A DNA stretch of 26,292 bases from DATBAK01 sp036787815 (GTDB lineage Bacteria > Actinomycetota > Acidimicrobiia > IMCC26256 > PALSA-610), in contig DAIQOP010000014.1 in NCBI GenBank assembly GCA_036787815.1, positions 1-26,292 of the forward strand, given 5' to 3'. Both the position numbers and the translations under genes were made by a program. Each line of letters begins with the position of its first letter. Within the stretch, counting starts at the first letter, position 1. The notes below the pieces were generated by a model. It saw only the letters and a list, made by a program, of their open reading frames with translations. It ran no database searches and was not told the origin of the DNA. This document shows, piece by piece, positions 9,755-17,322 of the stretch.

Positions 9755-12574
9755 TCAGGCGATGTCCGGCTCTCCGCACGTCGCGAGGACCGCGGCGCGT
9801 GCGGCCTGCTGCAGTTCGACGGCGCCGGACCATCCCGGTTGATCGGTCGTGATCGGCGCGCCGATGTCGACGCAGACCGAAGCGTGCCGCGGGAAGCGAT
9901 GCCCGGGCGGCAGCAGCGATCGCGTGCCGCGAACGGCAATCGGAACGACGGGCACCTGAGCTTCGACCGCGGAGAGGAACGCACCGAGCCGGAAGGCGCG
10001 CAAGCCGGGCACGCGCGACAGGTGGCCTTCGGGGAAGACCACGAGCGTTCCACCGGCACGTGCGGCCGAGATGAGGCGACGCGTGTCCGCTGCCCCCTGT
10101 TCATGGCTCGCGCGTTGGACGAACTCGACGCCGAGCCGCCGCAGGAGCGGTCCCGACCAGACGTGTTCGGCAAGCTCGGCACCGACGACGAACACCGGTG
10201 CACCGGGGAGCACGGACGCGAGCACCGCGCCGTCGATCCAGCTGGGATGGTTCGCGATCACGACCGCCCCGTCGGCCGCGCGCAGGTACTCTCGCCCGCT
10301 CACCACCACCGAGACTCCGGCGAGTCGCGCCAGGGCTCTGAGTGAGCGGCGCAGGACCGCGAACCGCCACTTCCGGCGGGGCACGACGAGCAACGCGCAC
10401 GCGGTCGGGAGTGCGAGCCCGATCGCGAGCGACCACGCGAACAACGCGTAGACGATGCCCAGGGTCGAATGGCGTGTGTCGCGTGCTCGTGGCAGCCACG
10501 ATCGGAGGGTGAAGCGTGCGATCGCGAGGCGGGGATGGCGGGGTGCATGCGTGAGCGTGCCGCGCTCGTACAGCTCACGGCACGCGGCGCGACGGATCTT
10601 GCCGCTCGACGTCTTCGGCACGGTTCGAGGTTCGAGCAGCACGATGTCGTCCGGTGGCGTGCCGAGCACGTCGACCGTGACACCGACGATGGCACTCCGC
10701 AATGCTTCCCGCCCGCCCGGATCCTGCACGCGGGTCTCGGCGGCGACGACGAGGCGTTCGGTCCCGGCCTGCGGATCGGGCGTTGCGAACACTGCGATCC
10801 CTCCGGGCCGTACGCCTGCGACACCGCCGATCGCGTCTTCGAGCTCTTCGGGATGCAGGTTCCTCCCCGCGCGGATGATGAGGTCCTTTGCCCGGCCGGT
10901 CAGGTAGACGTCGCCGCCGGCGAGGTAGCCGAGGTCGCCGGTGTCGAGCCACTCGCCGTCGAACAGCCGCAAGGTCTCGGCGGGATTGCGGAAGTAGCCC
11001 TGCGTCGCCGACGGGCCGCGGAACTCGATGCGTCCCTCGTGTCGCTCTCCGAGGACGTTGCCCGCGCGATCGACGACCCGGATCGTGTATCCCGGCAGCG
11101 CCCGACCGCAGGCCACGACCAGCAACACGTCGGTCTCGTCGGGGGCCGCGGTCGTCGCCGAACCCGAACGGACGAGGGCCTCGCGCGTGATTCGGTCGAC
11201 GAGCGGCAGGCGACCGGGCGGCGGGAACGCGAGCCCGACGGCCGCCTCGGCGAGCCCGTAGACCGGAGCCAGGCTCTCGGGGCGCAGGCCGCGTGCGGCG
11301 AACCGCGTCTGGAACCGGGCGAGTGTGGCGGCGGCCACCGGCTCGGCACCGCTGAAGAGCATCCGCAACGACGACAGGTCGAGGTCCTCGAGATCGTCGT
11401 CGCGCGCCTTGCGGGCGCACAGCTCGAACCCGAAGTTGGGCGCGGCCGACAGCGTTGCCCGGTAGTCGGAGATCGCCCGCAACCACGCTGCGGGGCGCAC
11501 CAGGAACGACAGTGGTGACATCACGACGAGTGGAAACCCGATGCACAAGCTGCCCAACCACGCACCGATCAGGCCCATGTCGTGGTAGAGCGGCAACCAG
11601 CTCACGAACACGTCGTCCGCATCCGCGCGCACGGCCTCTGCCATCGCGCGGATGTTGGCAAGCAGGTCGCGATGCGTCAGCACGACGCCCTTCGGCGATC
11701 CCGTGCTCCCCGACGTGTACTGCAGCAACGCGACGTCGTCGGCCCTCACCGGCGGGCGCACTTCGGGTCGGCGCTCACGTTCGAGCTCGGCGACCGTCGT
11801 GACCAGGCGAAGCGACGCGACCGGCGCGCGCAGCACGCGCGCGACCCGTTCGGCGTCGAGGCTCGTGATGAGGGTCACCGCCTGCGCGTTGTCGAGAATG
11901 CCCGTCTGGCGGCGCAGGTAGTCGTCGAGCTGCGCGGGTCTGGCCGGCGGATACAGGGGCACCGGGATCGCACCCGCGAACAAGATGCCGGCGAACGCGG
12001 CGAAGTACTCCAGGCTCGTCCCCAGCATGATCGCGACGGCGTCGCCGGGCCTGACGTCGGCCGCCGCGAGGCCGGCCGCGATCACCCGTCCGCGGTCGCG
12101 CAGCGTTCCGTACGTCAGCGTGGCGGGGGGCGCGTCCGGCTCGTCGCCGAGCAGGCGCACGTGAATGCGATCCGGATGCGCCGACGCGTGCCACTCGAGG
12201 GCCTCCACCAAGGTCCGGACCTCGGGCGGAAGTGCCGCCGAGGGTTCCGGGCCCGGCCCGTGCACGGTCGTCGGCGCCATCGGGGTCGTCGGCGTGGTCG
12301 GGGCCGCCGGCGCACGACTCCCGGCCCGCAGCGCCGCGTCGACCAGGTCGCGTGGGGTCTCGGCGTCCACCAACAGCCGCTCCGACAGCCGGATGCCCAG
12401 CGCGTCCTCGATCCGAAGCAGCAACTCGACTCGGATGAGGCTGTCCAGACCGAGGTCGCGATCCAGCGCGCTCCCGAGCGTCACGGTGGCGTGGCAGGTC
12501 GGGTTCACCTCCGCGAGCGTCTCGCGCACCACTGCGAGCACGGCGTGCTCGGTCGTCAGGGCATCGATCGCCAC
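9755..12574 (-). CDS. Acyl carrier protein / fatty-acyl-AMP ligase (FAAL-like) / PlsC acyltransferase fusion
   Basis: A 939-residue protein with a GTG start at 12572-12574 and no obvious Shine-Dalgarno. Three modules are readable. Residues 5-85 are an acyl carrier protein with phosphopantetheine site GLDSL (Ser45). Residues 115-675 are an AMP-forming ligase with YTSGSTGSPKG at 286-296, WLPLYHDMGLIG at 326-337, APNFGFELC at 378-386, DTGDLGY at 544-550 and catalytic Lys659 in TSSGKIRR. The HDMGL and APNF patterns match fatty-acyl-AMP ligases that hand acyl groups to an ACP rather than to CoA. After a hydrophobic segment (705-731), residues 750-935 are a PlsC/LPLAT acyltransferase with NHPSWID (His776, Asp781) and FPEGH at 847-851. 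The whole reads as a self-contained machine: activate a fatty acid, load it on the attached carrier, transfer it to a lipid acceptor at the membrane. The acceptor is unknown. It is convergent with the CBS-BON gene and divergent from the hibernation factor gene. Confidence 0.9.
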   Translation of the reverse strand: MAIDALTTEHAVLAVVRETLAEVNPTCHATVTLGSALDRDLGLDSLIRVELLLRIEDALGIRLSERLLVDAETPRDLVDAALRAGSRAPAAPTTPTTPMAPTTVHGPGPEPSAALPPEVRTLVEALEWHASAHPDRIHVRLLGDEPDAPPATLTYGTLRDRGRVIAAGLAAADVRPGDAVAIMLGTSLEYFAAFAGILFAGAIPVPLYPPARPAQLDDYLRRQTGILDNAQAVTLITSLDAERVARVLRAPVASLRLVTTVAELERERRPEVRPPVRADDVALLQYTSGSTGSPKGVVLTHRDLLANIRAMAEAVRADADDVFVSWLPLYHDMGLIGAWLGSLCIGFPLVVMSPLSFLVRPAAWLRAISDYRATLSAAPNFGFELCARKARDDDLEDLDLSSLRMLFSGAEPVAAATLARFQTRFAARGLRPESLAPVYGLAEAAVGLAFPPPGRLPLVDRITREALVRSGSATTAAPDETDVLLVVACGRALPGYTIRVVDRAGNVLGERHEGRIEFRGPSATQGYFRNPAETLRLFDGEWLDTGDLGYLAGGDVYLTGRAKDLIIRAGRNLHPEELEDAIGGVAGVRPGGIAVFATPDPQAGTERLVVAAETRVQDPGGREALRSAIVGVTVDVLGTPPDDIVLLEPRTVPKTSSGKIRRAACRELYERGTLTHAPRHPRLAIARFTLRSWLPRARDTRHSTLGIVYALFAWSLAIGLALPTACALLVVPRRKWRFAVLRRSLRALARLAGVSVVVSGREYLRAADGAVVIANHPSWIDGAVLASVLPGAPVFVVGAELAEHVWSGPLLRRLGVEFVQRASHEQGAADTRRLISAARAGGTLVVFPEGHLSRVPGLRAFRLGAFLSAVEAQVPVVPIAVRGTRSLLPPGHRFPRHASVCVDIGAPITTDQPGWSGAVELQQAARAAVLATCGEPDIA

Positions 12575-12732
12575 GACGCAATCATCCGGCAGCTCGCCGG
12601 TGGGCGTCAGGGCCGATGGTCACGAGAACCGCCCGGTCGGGCTTCGCCGGCGTGAGCTGCTTCGATGGTCGGCTTCGGGAAGGGACCTCCGCCTCTGACG
12701 GTGCTCGTGCGCGAAGCGGATCATTTGTGGTG

Positions 12733-12812
12733 TCCTGCGAGACGGCTGCGGGAGCTGGAACAGCCTGAGAAGCGGGTCTTGGTGTGCGGCTCCTCATGTC
12801 TGCCTCGCAGGA
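12733..12812. promoter_or_regulatory. Inverted repeat with nested hairpin upstream of the hibernation factor gene
   Basis: TCCTGCGAG (12733-12741) and CTCGCAGGA (12804-12812) are perfect 9-bp inverted arms separated by 62 bases. Inside lies a second possible stem GGCTG (12744-12748) / CAGCC (12761-12765). It sits 40 bases ahead of the ATG at 12852, so it could fold in a 5' leader or serve as a spaced operator. The rest of the 277-bp gap 12575-12851 shows nothing else I can name. Confidence 0.3.
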
Positions 12813-12851
12813 TCTTCCGTGGTCAGTCGTGACGGTGCGGAGGTGTCCGCC

Positions 12852-13625
12852 ATGGAGCAGCAATTGCGTGAGCCGACAGTCGTCGTGCGCGGCGACGTCC
12901 CCGAGTTGATGGTGGACTACGCGCGCGACAAGGTCGTCAAGCTCATTGGACACGCGTCGGTTCCGGTGCTCGACGCCGAGCTCCGGCTCGACCACCACAC
13001 AGACCCGGCACGAGAGCGCCCGAATCACGTCGAGATGACGATCGACCTCAACGGCACTCCAATCCGTGCGTACCGGAGCGAACGCACGATGTCGGAAGCG
13101 ATCGATCGCACCCTCGCGCGACTGCGACGCCGCATGGAGGCCGCGGCGGCACGCCCCGAAACCCGACGGCTGCGCCACCGCGACCCCGACAGCTGGCATC
13201 ACGGCGACCGCCCGACCCGGCGACCGCACGTGTATCCACGCCCCCGTGACGAGCGGGCACTCGTCCGCCGCAAGACGTTCGCACTGCGGCCCGAATCGAT
13301 CGAGGAGGCGTTGTTCGACCTCGAGACACTCGATCACGACTTCTTCCTGTTCGTACACGACGAGACAAGTACGGAAAGCGTCGTGTACCGCGTCGGCGAC
13401 GGGTACGGGTTGATGCAACGCGTCGCGACTCCCGAAGCCGTGGCCCGGATCGAGATCCCGGTCGTGCTCGGGTCGCAACCGGCGACGGCGACACTCGAGC
13501 ACGCCTTGGCCATCCTCGACGAGACCGACGCACCGTTCGAGTTCTTCGTCGACGAACGAAGCGGCGTCGGCCAGGTCGCGTACCGCCGCTACGACGGCAA
13601 CTACGGGCTGATCGGTCCGAGCTGA
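12852..13625 (+). CDS. Long ribosome hibernation factor with two C-terminal domains (RafH/HPF-like)
   Basis: A 257-residue protein. The start is ATG 12852 because GGAGGTG lies at 12839-12845, six bases upstream; a GTG at 12819 is possible but lacks such a site. Residues 8-100 form the S30AE (RaiA/HPF) domain (VVVRGDVPELMVDYARDKVVKL, NHVEMTIDLNGTPIRAY) that sits in the 30S decoding/mRNA channel. A basic linker at about 100-135 follows. Then come two copies of the S30AE C-terminal domain: about 138-188 (FALRPESIEEALFDLE, DHDFFLFVHDE, VVYRVGDGYGLM) and about 203-255 (ATLEHALAILDET, PFEFFVDERSG, AYRRYDGNYGLI). Ordinary long HPF has one such domain. Two are known from the mycobacterial dormancy factor RafH (Rv0079). 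It should inactivate 70S ribosomes during stress or low energy. It is divergent from the acyltransferase fusion and stands alone as a transcript. Confidence 0.9.
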   Translation: MEQQLREPTVVVRGDVPELMVDYARDKVVKLIGHASVPVLDAELRLDHHTDPARERPNHVEMTIDLNGTPIRAYRSERTMSEAIDRTLARLRRRMEAAAARPETRRLRHRDPDSWHHGDRPTRRPHVYPRPRDERALVRRKTFALRPESIEEALFDLETLDHDFFLFVHDETSTESVVYRVGDGYGLMQRVATPEAVARIEIPVVLGSQPATATLEHALAILDETDAPFEFFVDERSGVGQVAYRRYDGNYGLIGPS

Positions 13626-13685
13626 AACGCAGTGCAGGGCCCGACGGCTCCGCGAGTGCGTTCGCTCGCAGTCGAAGTCCTCGAG

Positions 13686-15038
13686 CTAACGGCTCGTCGT
13701 GCCGGCGACCCGGCCGCGACGGGCGACGGCGTCGACGGTGACCGCGGCGAGGAGCACGAGCGCGGTGATCATGTACTGGGAAGCCGCGCTCATGCCGAGC
13801 AGCCCCATGCCGTTGTAGATCGCCGCGATGACGAGCCCTCCGAGGACCGCGTGCAACGCCTTGCCCCGGCCGCCGAAGAGGCTCGTTCCTCCGATGACGG
13901 CTGCCGCGACCGAGTAGAGCACCAGCGTTCCACCGTCGAGGCTCGTCGAGACCGAACGCAGGCGTGACGCGTAGATGATCCCCGCGATGCCGGCGGTGAA
14001 TCCCGAGAGCGCGAACGCGGTCGTCCGGATCAGCGCGAGGTTGACGCCGGCCCGGCGCGCGGCCTCCGGGTTGCCGCCGATCGCGTACATGTAGCGACCG
14101 AATTTCGTGCGGCCGAGGAGGAGCGTCCACGCGACGAGCACTCCGAGGACGATGAGCACCACCCAGGGCACGCCTCGGATCGGCACGAGTGCACCGCGGT
14201 TGGTGTTGCAGACGAAGAGCAGCGCCGCGGCGGACGCCGCGACCGCGGCGATCTTGAGGACGGTCAGGCTCACCGGCGGCGCGACGAGCCCGCTGGCCCG
14301 CCGCCGCGCGTCGCGGAACCATGTGACCAGCGCGAACATCCCGACGATCAAGACCGCGGCAAGCCAACCGGCGGTGGGCGTGAGATTGCCGTTCGCCAGG
14401 TCGTTGATGACCTTGTCGGGAATCGGCACGGTGCCGCCCTTGCCGAGCATCAGGAGCATCACTCCCTGCCAGCCGAGGAGGCCGGCGAGGGTCACGACGA
14501 ACGACGGCAGGCGCAGGCGGGTGATGATCGTTCCGTGCAGGGTGCCGATCGCGGCCGTCGTCAGCAGCGCCACCGCGATCGCCGCCCACCAGGGCCACCC
14601 GCGAGCAGGAACCACGAGCTCGGCCGCGACGATTCCGCCGATGCCGGACACGAAGCCGATCGAGAGATCGATCTCTCCGAGCAGCAGCGCGAAGACTTCC
14701 GCCATCCCCAGCAACATGAACACGGCGGATTGCACGAGGAGGTTCGTGAGATTGCCCGACGACAGGAACTTCGAGTTCTGCGCCTGGAAGAGGATGGAGA
14801 TGGCGATGAAGCCGATGACGACCGGCAACACGCCGCTCTCGCCGCCACGGACCCGCGAGACCCATGCGTGCACGTAGTCGCGGAAGTTGTCCGCGACGAT
14901 CTCGGGCGCGACGGCCAACTCGGCCTCGCTCGTTGCCCGTCGGGTCTGGCGATCCTCGGTCGTCGCGATCGCTCGCTGTTCGTCGGTGGGCGTGGCTTTG
15001 ACGGGTTCGACCGAGGCGGGTTTCTCCGGATTCGCCAT
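13686..15038 (-). CDS. CUT2 sugar ABC transporter permease (XylH-like)
   Basis: A 450-residue inner-membrane permease, ATG 15036-15038, with GGGAG just upstream inside the end of the ATPase gene. A charged 60-residue cytoplasmic N-terminus is followed by about 9-11 hydrophobic helices. The CUT2/BPD_transp_2 signature is present: FALLLGEIDLSIG, LPSFVVTLAGLLGWQG, and GRYMYAIGGNPEAARRAGVN followed by FALSGFTAGIAGIIYASR, the loop that contacts the ATPase. The extended length and the long loop before ILRG-type repeats match XylH rather than the shorter RbsC. It imports a sugar, most likely a pentose or fructose-like sugar, with the ATPase and binding protein encoded upstream. The 3-bp gap to the ATPase gene implies translational coupling. 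It converges on the hibernation factor gene across 60 bp that hold no clear terminator. Confidence 0.92.
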   Translation of the reverse strand: MANPEKPASVEPVKATPTDEQRAIATTEDRQTRRATSEAELAVAPEIVADNFRDYVHAWVSRVRGGESGVLPVVIGFIAISILFQAQNSKFLSSGNLTNLLVQSAVFMLLGMAEVFALLLGEIDLSIGFVSGIGGIVAAELVVPARGWPWWAAIAVALLTTAAIGTLHGTIITRLRLPSFVVTLAGLLGWQGVMLLMLGKGGTVPIPDKVINDLANGNLTPTAGWLAAVLIVGMFALVTWFRDARRRASGLVAPPVSLTVLKIAAVAASAAALLFVCNTNRGALVPIRGVPWVVLIVLGVLVAWTLLLGRTKFGRYMYAIGGNPEAARRAGVNLALIRTTAFALSGFTAGIAGIIYASRLRSVSTSLDGGTLVLYSVAAAVIGGTSLFGGRGKALHAVLGGLVIAAIYNGMGLLGMSAASQYMITALVLLAAVTVDAVARRGRVAGTTSR

Positions 15039-15041
15039 CGT

Positions 15042-15830
15042 TCACTCCCGGTGGTCTGTGATCGCGGCGGACGGTGCGAGGGCCGAGGTGCGGTCGGAAC
15101 GTCCCATCGTCATGAGGTCGACCACGATCTGCGGGTCGTACTCGGAAGCCGGCCCCACGGAGATCATGTGGCCGAGGTTGAGCACCGCGATCCGGTCGGC
15201 GATCTCGAACACGTTGTTGAGGTTGTGAGAGATCATGATCACCGCGATGCCCTCGAGCGACAGGTGCTTGACGAGATCGAGCACGACCGCCGTCTGGTTG
15301 ACGCCGAGCGCGGCGGTGGGTTCGTCCATGATCACGAGCTTCGAGTTCCACATCACGGCCTTGGCCACGGCAACGGCCTGCCGTTGTCCGCCCGAGAGCG
15401 ACCCGACCGGTTGGCGGATCGATCGGACCGAGGTCACCGAGAGTCGCGCGAGCGTCTCGGTCGCGGCCCGTTCCATCGCGTCCTCGTCGAGTAGCCCGCG
15501 GCGCAGGGTCTCGCGCCCCAGGAACATGTTCTGGACGATGTCGAGGTTGTCGCACAGCGCGAGGTCCTGGTACACGGTTGCGATCCCGAGGCCGGCGGCG
15601 TCGCGAGGGGTCCGGATGTGGACGCGCTGGCCCTCCCAGATGATCTCCCCGCCGTCGGGCTCCCAGATACCTGCGATGCACTTGATGAGGACCGTCTTCC
15701 CGGCGCCGTTGTCACCCACCAACGCCGTCACCTGGCCGGGCGGGACGTCGAGGTCGATGTCGATCAATGCCTGCACGGGGCCGAAGTTCTTGTCGATCCC
15801 GTGCATCTCGAGCAGCGGCTTGCCGTTCAC
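15042..15830 (-). CDS. CUT2 sugar ABC transporter ATP-binding protein, single-domain (XylG/FrcA-like)
   Basis: A 262-residue ABC ATPase, GTG start at 15828-15830, chosen because a near-perfect Shine-Dalgarno AAGGAGGTGA ends seven bases upstream. Motifs are Walker A GDNGAGKT at 39-46, Q-loop YQDL at 87-90, signature LSGGQ at 145-149, Walker B LVIMDEP at 165-171 and the switch His202. Classical XylG, RbsA and MglA contain two ABC domains (about 500 residues). This one has a single domain, like FrcA-type systems, so it would work as a homodimer with the permease. It sits between the binding-protein gene, from which it is separated by a strong hairpin, and the permease gene. Confidence 0.93.
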   Translation of the reverse strand: MNGKPLLEMHGIDKNFGPVQALIDIDLDVPPGQVTALVGDNGAGKTVLIKCIAGIWEPDGGEIIWEGQRVHIRTPRDAAGLGIATVYQDLALCDNLDIVQNMFLGRETLRRGLLDEDAMERAATETLARLSVTSVRSIRQPVGSLSGGQRQAVAVAKAVMWNSKLVIMDEPTAALGVNQTAVVLDLVKHLSLEGIAVIMISHNLNNVFEIADRIAVLNLGHMISVGPASEYDPQIVVDLMTMGRSDRTSALAPSAAITDHRE

Positions 15831-15873
15831 GGCGTGTTCACCTCCTTGCGGTCGTCGACGGGTCGGAACGGTC

Positions 15874-15915
15874 GATCGGGCCGTGCCCGCTGCGCGTTGC
15901 GGGCACGGCCCGATC
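15874..15915 (-). terminator. Perfect 17-bp hairpin between the binding-protein and ATPase genes
   Basis: 15874-15890 (GATCGGGCCGTGCCCGC) and 15899-15915 are perfectly complementary over 17 bases with an 8-base loop. There is no T-run on the downstream side in either direction. It is therefore more likely a partial terminator or a 3' mRNA-stabilising structure than a full intrinsic terminator. The position between the xylF-like and xylG-like genes is where such structures make binding-protein mRNA more abundant than that of the membrane components. Confidence 0.75.
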
Positions 15916-15938
15916 TTCGGGAGGAATCGTGATTGAAC

Positions 15939-17159
15939 TTACGTCGTCGGGATACCCGCCGCCTGACACATCGCCTTGAACCTGCCGGTGCAGATCTCGG
16001 ATGCCTTGACGAAGCCGTCCTTGACGACCGTGGACGCCATGTTCGCCGAGTCGACCGAGAGCGGGGTCAGCAGCGACGAAGGAACGTCAGTCTTGGCAGT
16101 GCTGTCGTTCGTCGTGCCGTTGACCAAGCCCGAAGGCGGCGTCTGGCCTGCACGGAGGTACAGGGCCAGCGCAACCGAAGCTTGCGCCTCGAGGTAGATC
16201 GGCTTGTAGGCCGTCATGCACTGGTAGCCCTCGAGGATGTTCTGCATTGCGGTCAGCTGGGCGTCCTGACCGGTCGTCGGGAACGTCTTGGGCTTGATCT
16301 GCAGCGTCTTCAACTGCGAGATCACGGCGTTCGCGTTGGCGTCGTTCGCGACGACCGCCACATTGATGTTCGGGTGCGCCGTGTACTGCTGGGTGAAGGT
16401 CGTCTGCACGACCGACGGCTCCCAGCTGCCGGCCGGCTCACCGACCTTGACGTACTCACCCGAATCGAAGTGCGGCTTCAGAATGGAGTTGTAGCCCTTC
16501 GCGAACAGCGTCGCGTTGTTGTCGGTCGGTGAACCGTCGAGAATCAGGATCTGTGGCTTCTTCACGTTCCAGTCGGCGATGCACTTGACCGCACCCTTGC
16601 CGATGATCTCGCCGACCTTCTCGTTGTCGAAGCTCACGTAGTAGTCACGCGTGCCGCCGAGGGTGAGACGGTCGTAGTCGATCACCTTCACGCCGTGCGC
16701 TTTCGCCGACGCCTCGATGGCAGCGCCGACACCCGAGTCGATCGGGTCGACGAGCAGGACCGAGGCACCCAGGGCGATGTCGGCGTCGGCTTGGGTCTTC
16801 TGAGTGGAGTCGCTGCCCTGTGCGTTGTCGATCTTGTACTGGCTCGCGCTCAGGCCGGCCTTCTGGAAAGCCTGAGTGAGATACGGGGCATCGAACGACG
16901 TGTACCTGGCCGATGTCGTCGTCTCGGGGAGCAGGACGCCGATCATGCCCTTCCCGGCGGACGCCAGGCCGGAGAGCGAGCTCATGACCGAGAAATCGCT
17001 CGTGAACGAGCTGACGGTCACGGCCGGTACAGCCCCGGTGGTCGTAGCTCCGGCTTTGGTCGTCGTCGTGCTCTTCTTCGAGCTCCCGCATGCCGCGAAC
17101 AGCAGCGCGAGCGCCATCACACACGATGTCGTACTGAGCAATCTCTTCGAAGGTTTCAC
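15939..17159 (-). CDS. Sugar ABC transporter substrate-binding lipoprotein (XylF-like)
   Basis: A 406-residue secreted lipoprotein that captures a sugar outside the membrane. I chose GTG 17157-17159 because AAAGGGA lies seven bases upstream and the protein then begins with a standard signal: KPSKR, then a hydrophobic core, then lipobox LFAAC with Cys24. An ATG at 17183 would add eight residues. After a Ser/Thr/Lys-rich linker comes a periplasmic-binding-protein type I fold: GMIGVLLPETTTSARYTSFD, ALGASVLLVDPIDSG, GVKVIDYDRLTLGG, and DYYVSFDNEKVGEIIGKG. The last two are very like the xylose-binding XylF. Xylose is thus the best guess, though other pentoses are possible. It is first in the operon and is followed by a strong hairpin. 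Its promoter should lie in 17160-17322. Confidence 0.93.
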   Translation of the reverse strand: MKPSKRLLSTTSCVMALALLFAACGSSKKSTTTTKAGATTTGAVPAVTVSSFTSDFSVMSSLSGLASAGKGMIGVLLPETTTSARYTSFDAPYLTQAFQKAGLSASQYKIDNAQGSDSTQKTQADADIALGASVLLVDPIDSGVGAAIEASAKAHGVKVIDYDRLTLGGTRDYYVSFDNEKVGEIIGKGAVKCIADWNVKKPQILILDGSPTDNNATLFAKGYNSILKPHFDSGEYVKVGEPAGSWEPSVVQTTFTQQYTAHPNINVAVVANDANANAVISQLKTLQIKPKTFPTTGQDAQLTAMQNILEGYQCMTAYKPIYLEAQASVALALYLRAGQTPPSGLVNGTTNDSTAKTDVPSSLLTPLSVDSANMASTVVKDGFVKASEICTGRFKAMCQAAGIPTT

Positions 17160-17246
17160 GTCCGGGTCCCTTTCGTCGTCCATCGTGATCTCGCCGACGG
17201 GCGGCCTATCGAGACCGCACGGCGCATCCACTGGTGCGAGTTTCGA

Positions 17247-17279
17247 CCTTTCGGCGCGATCCGTAACAGGGCCGAAAGG
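17247..17279. promoter_or_regulatory. 9-bp inverted repeat upstream of the sugar transporter operon
   Basis: CCTTTCGGC (17247-17255) and GCCGAAAGG (17271-17279) are perfect inverted arms with a 15-base spacer. They lie between the stop of the FtsX permease gene and the start of the xylF-like gene. The second arm also belongs to a compact hairpin with a GAAA loop at 17267-17284. It may be an operator of the sugar operon or the terminator of the permease operon; no T-run follows on the minus strand. Confidence 0.35.
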
Positions 17280-17322
17280 CCTTGTCACGGCGTGTCGGAG
17301 GGCTGCGGCGGGCCCCCGGGTG

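Noticed and set aside
12690..12720. DosR-like half-site TTCGGGAAGGGACC-type sequence before the hibernation factor gene
   Set aside because: It lacks the second inverted half and does not match the 20-bp palindrome well; chance occurrence is likely in GC-rich DNA.
13626..13685. Possible terminator between the hibernation factor and permease genes
   Set aside because: Only a 5-bp stem with an 8-base loop (GCGAG/CTCGC) could be drawn and no T-run follows.
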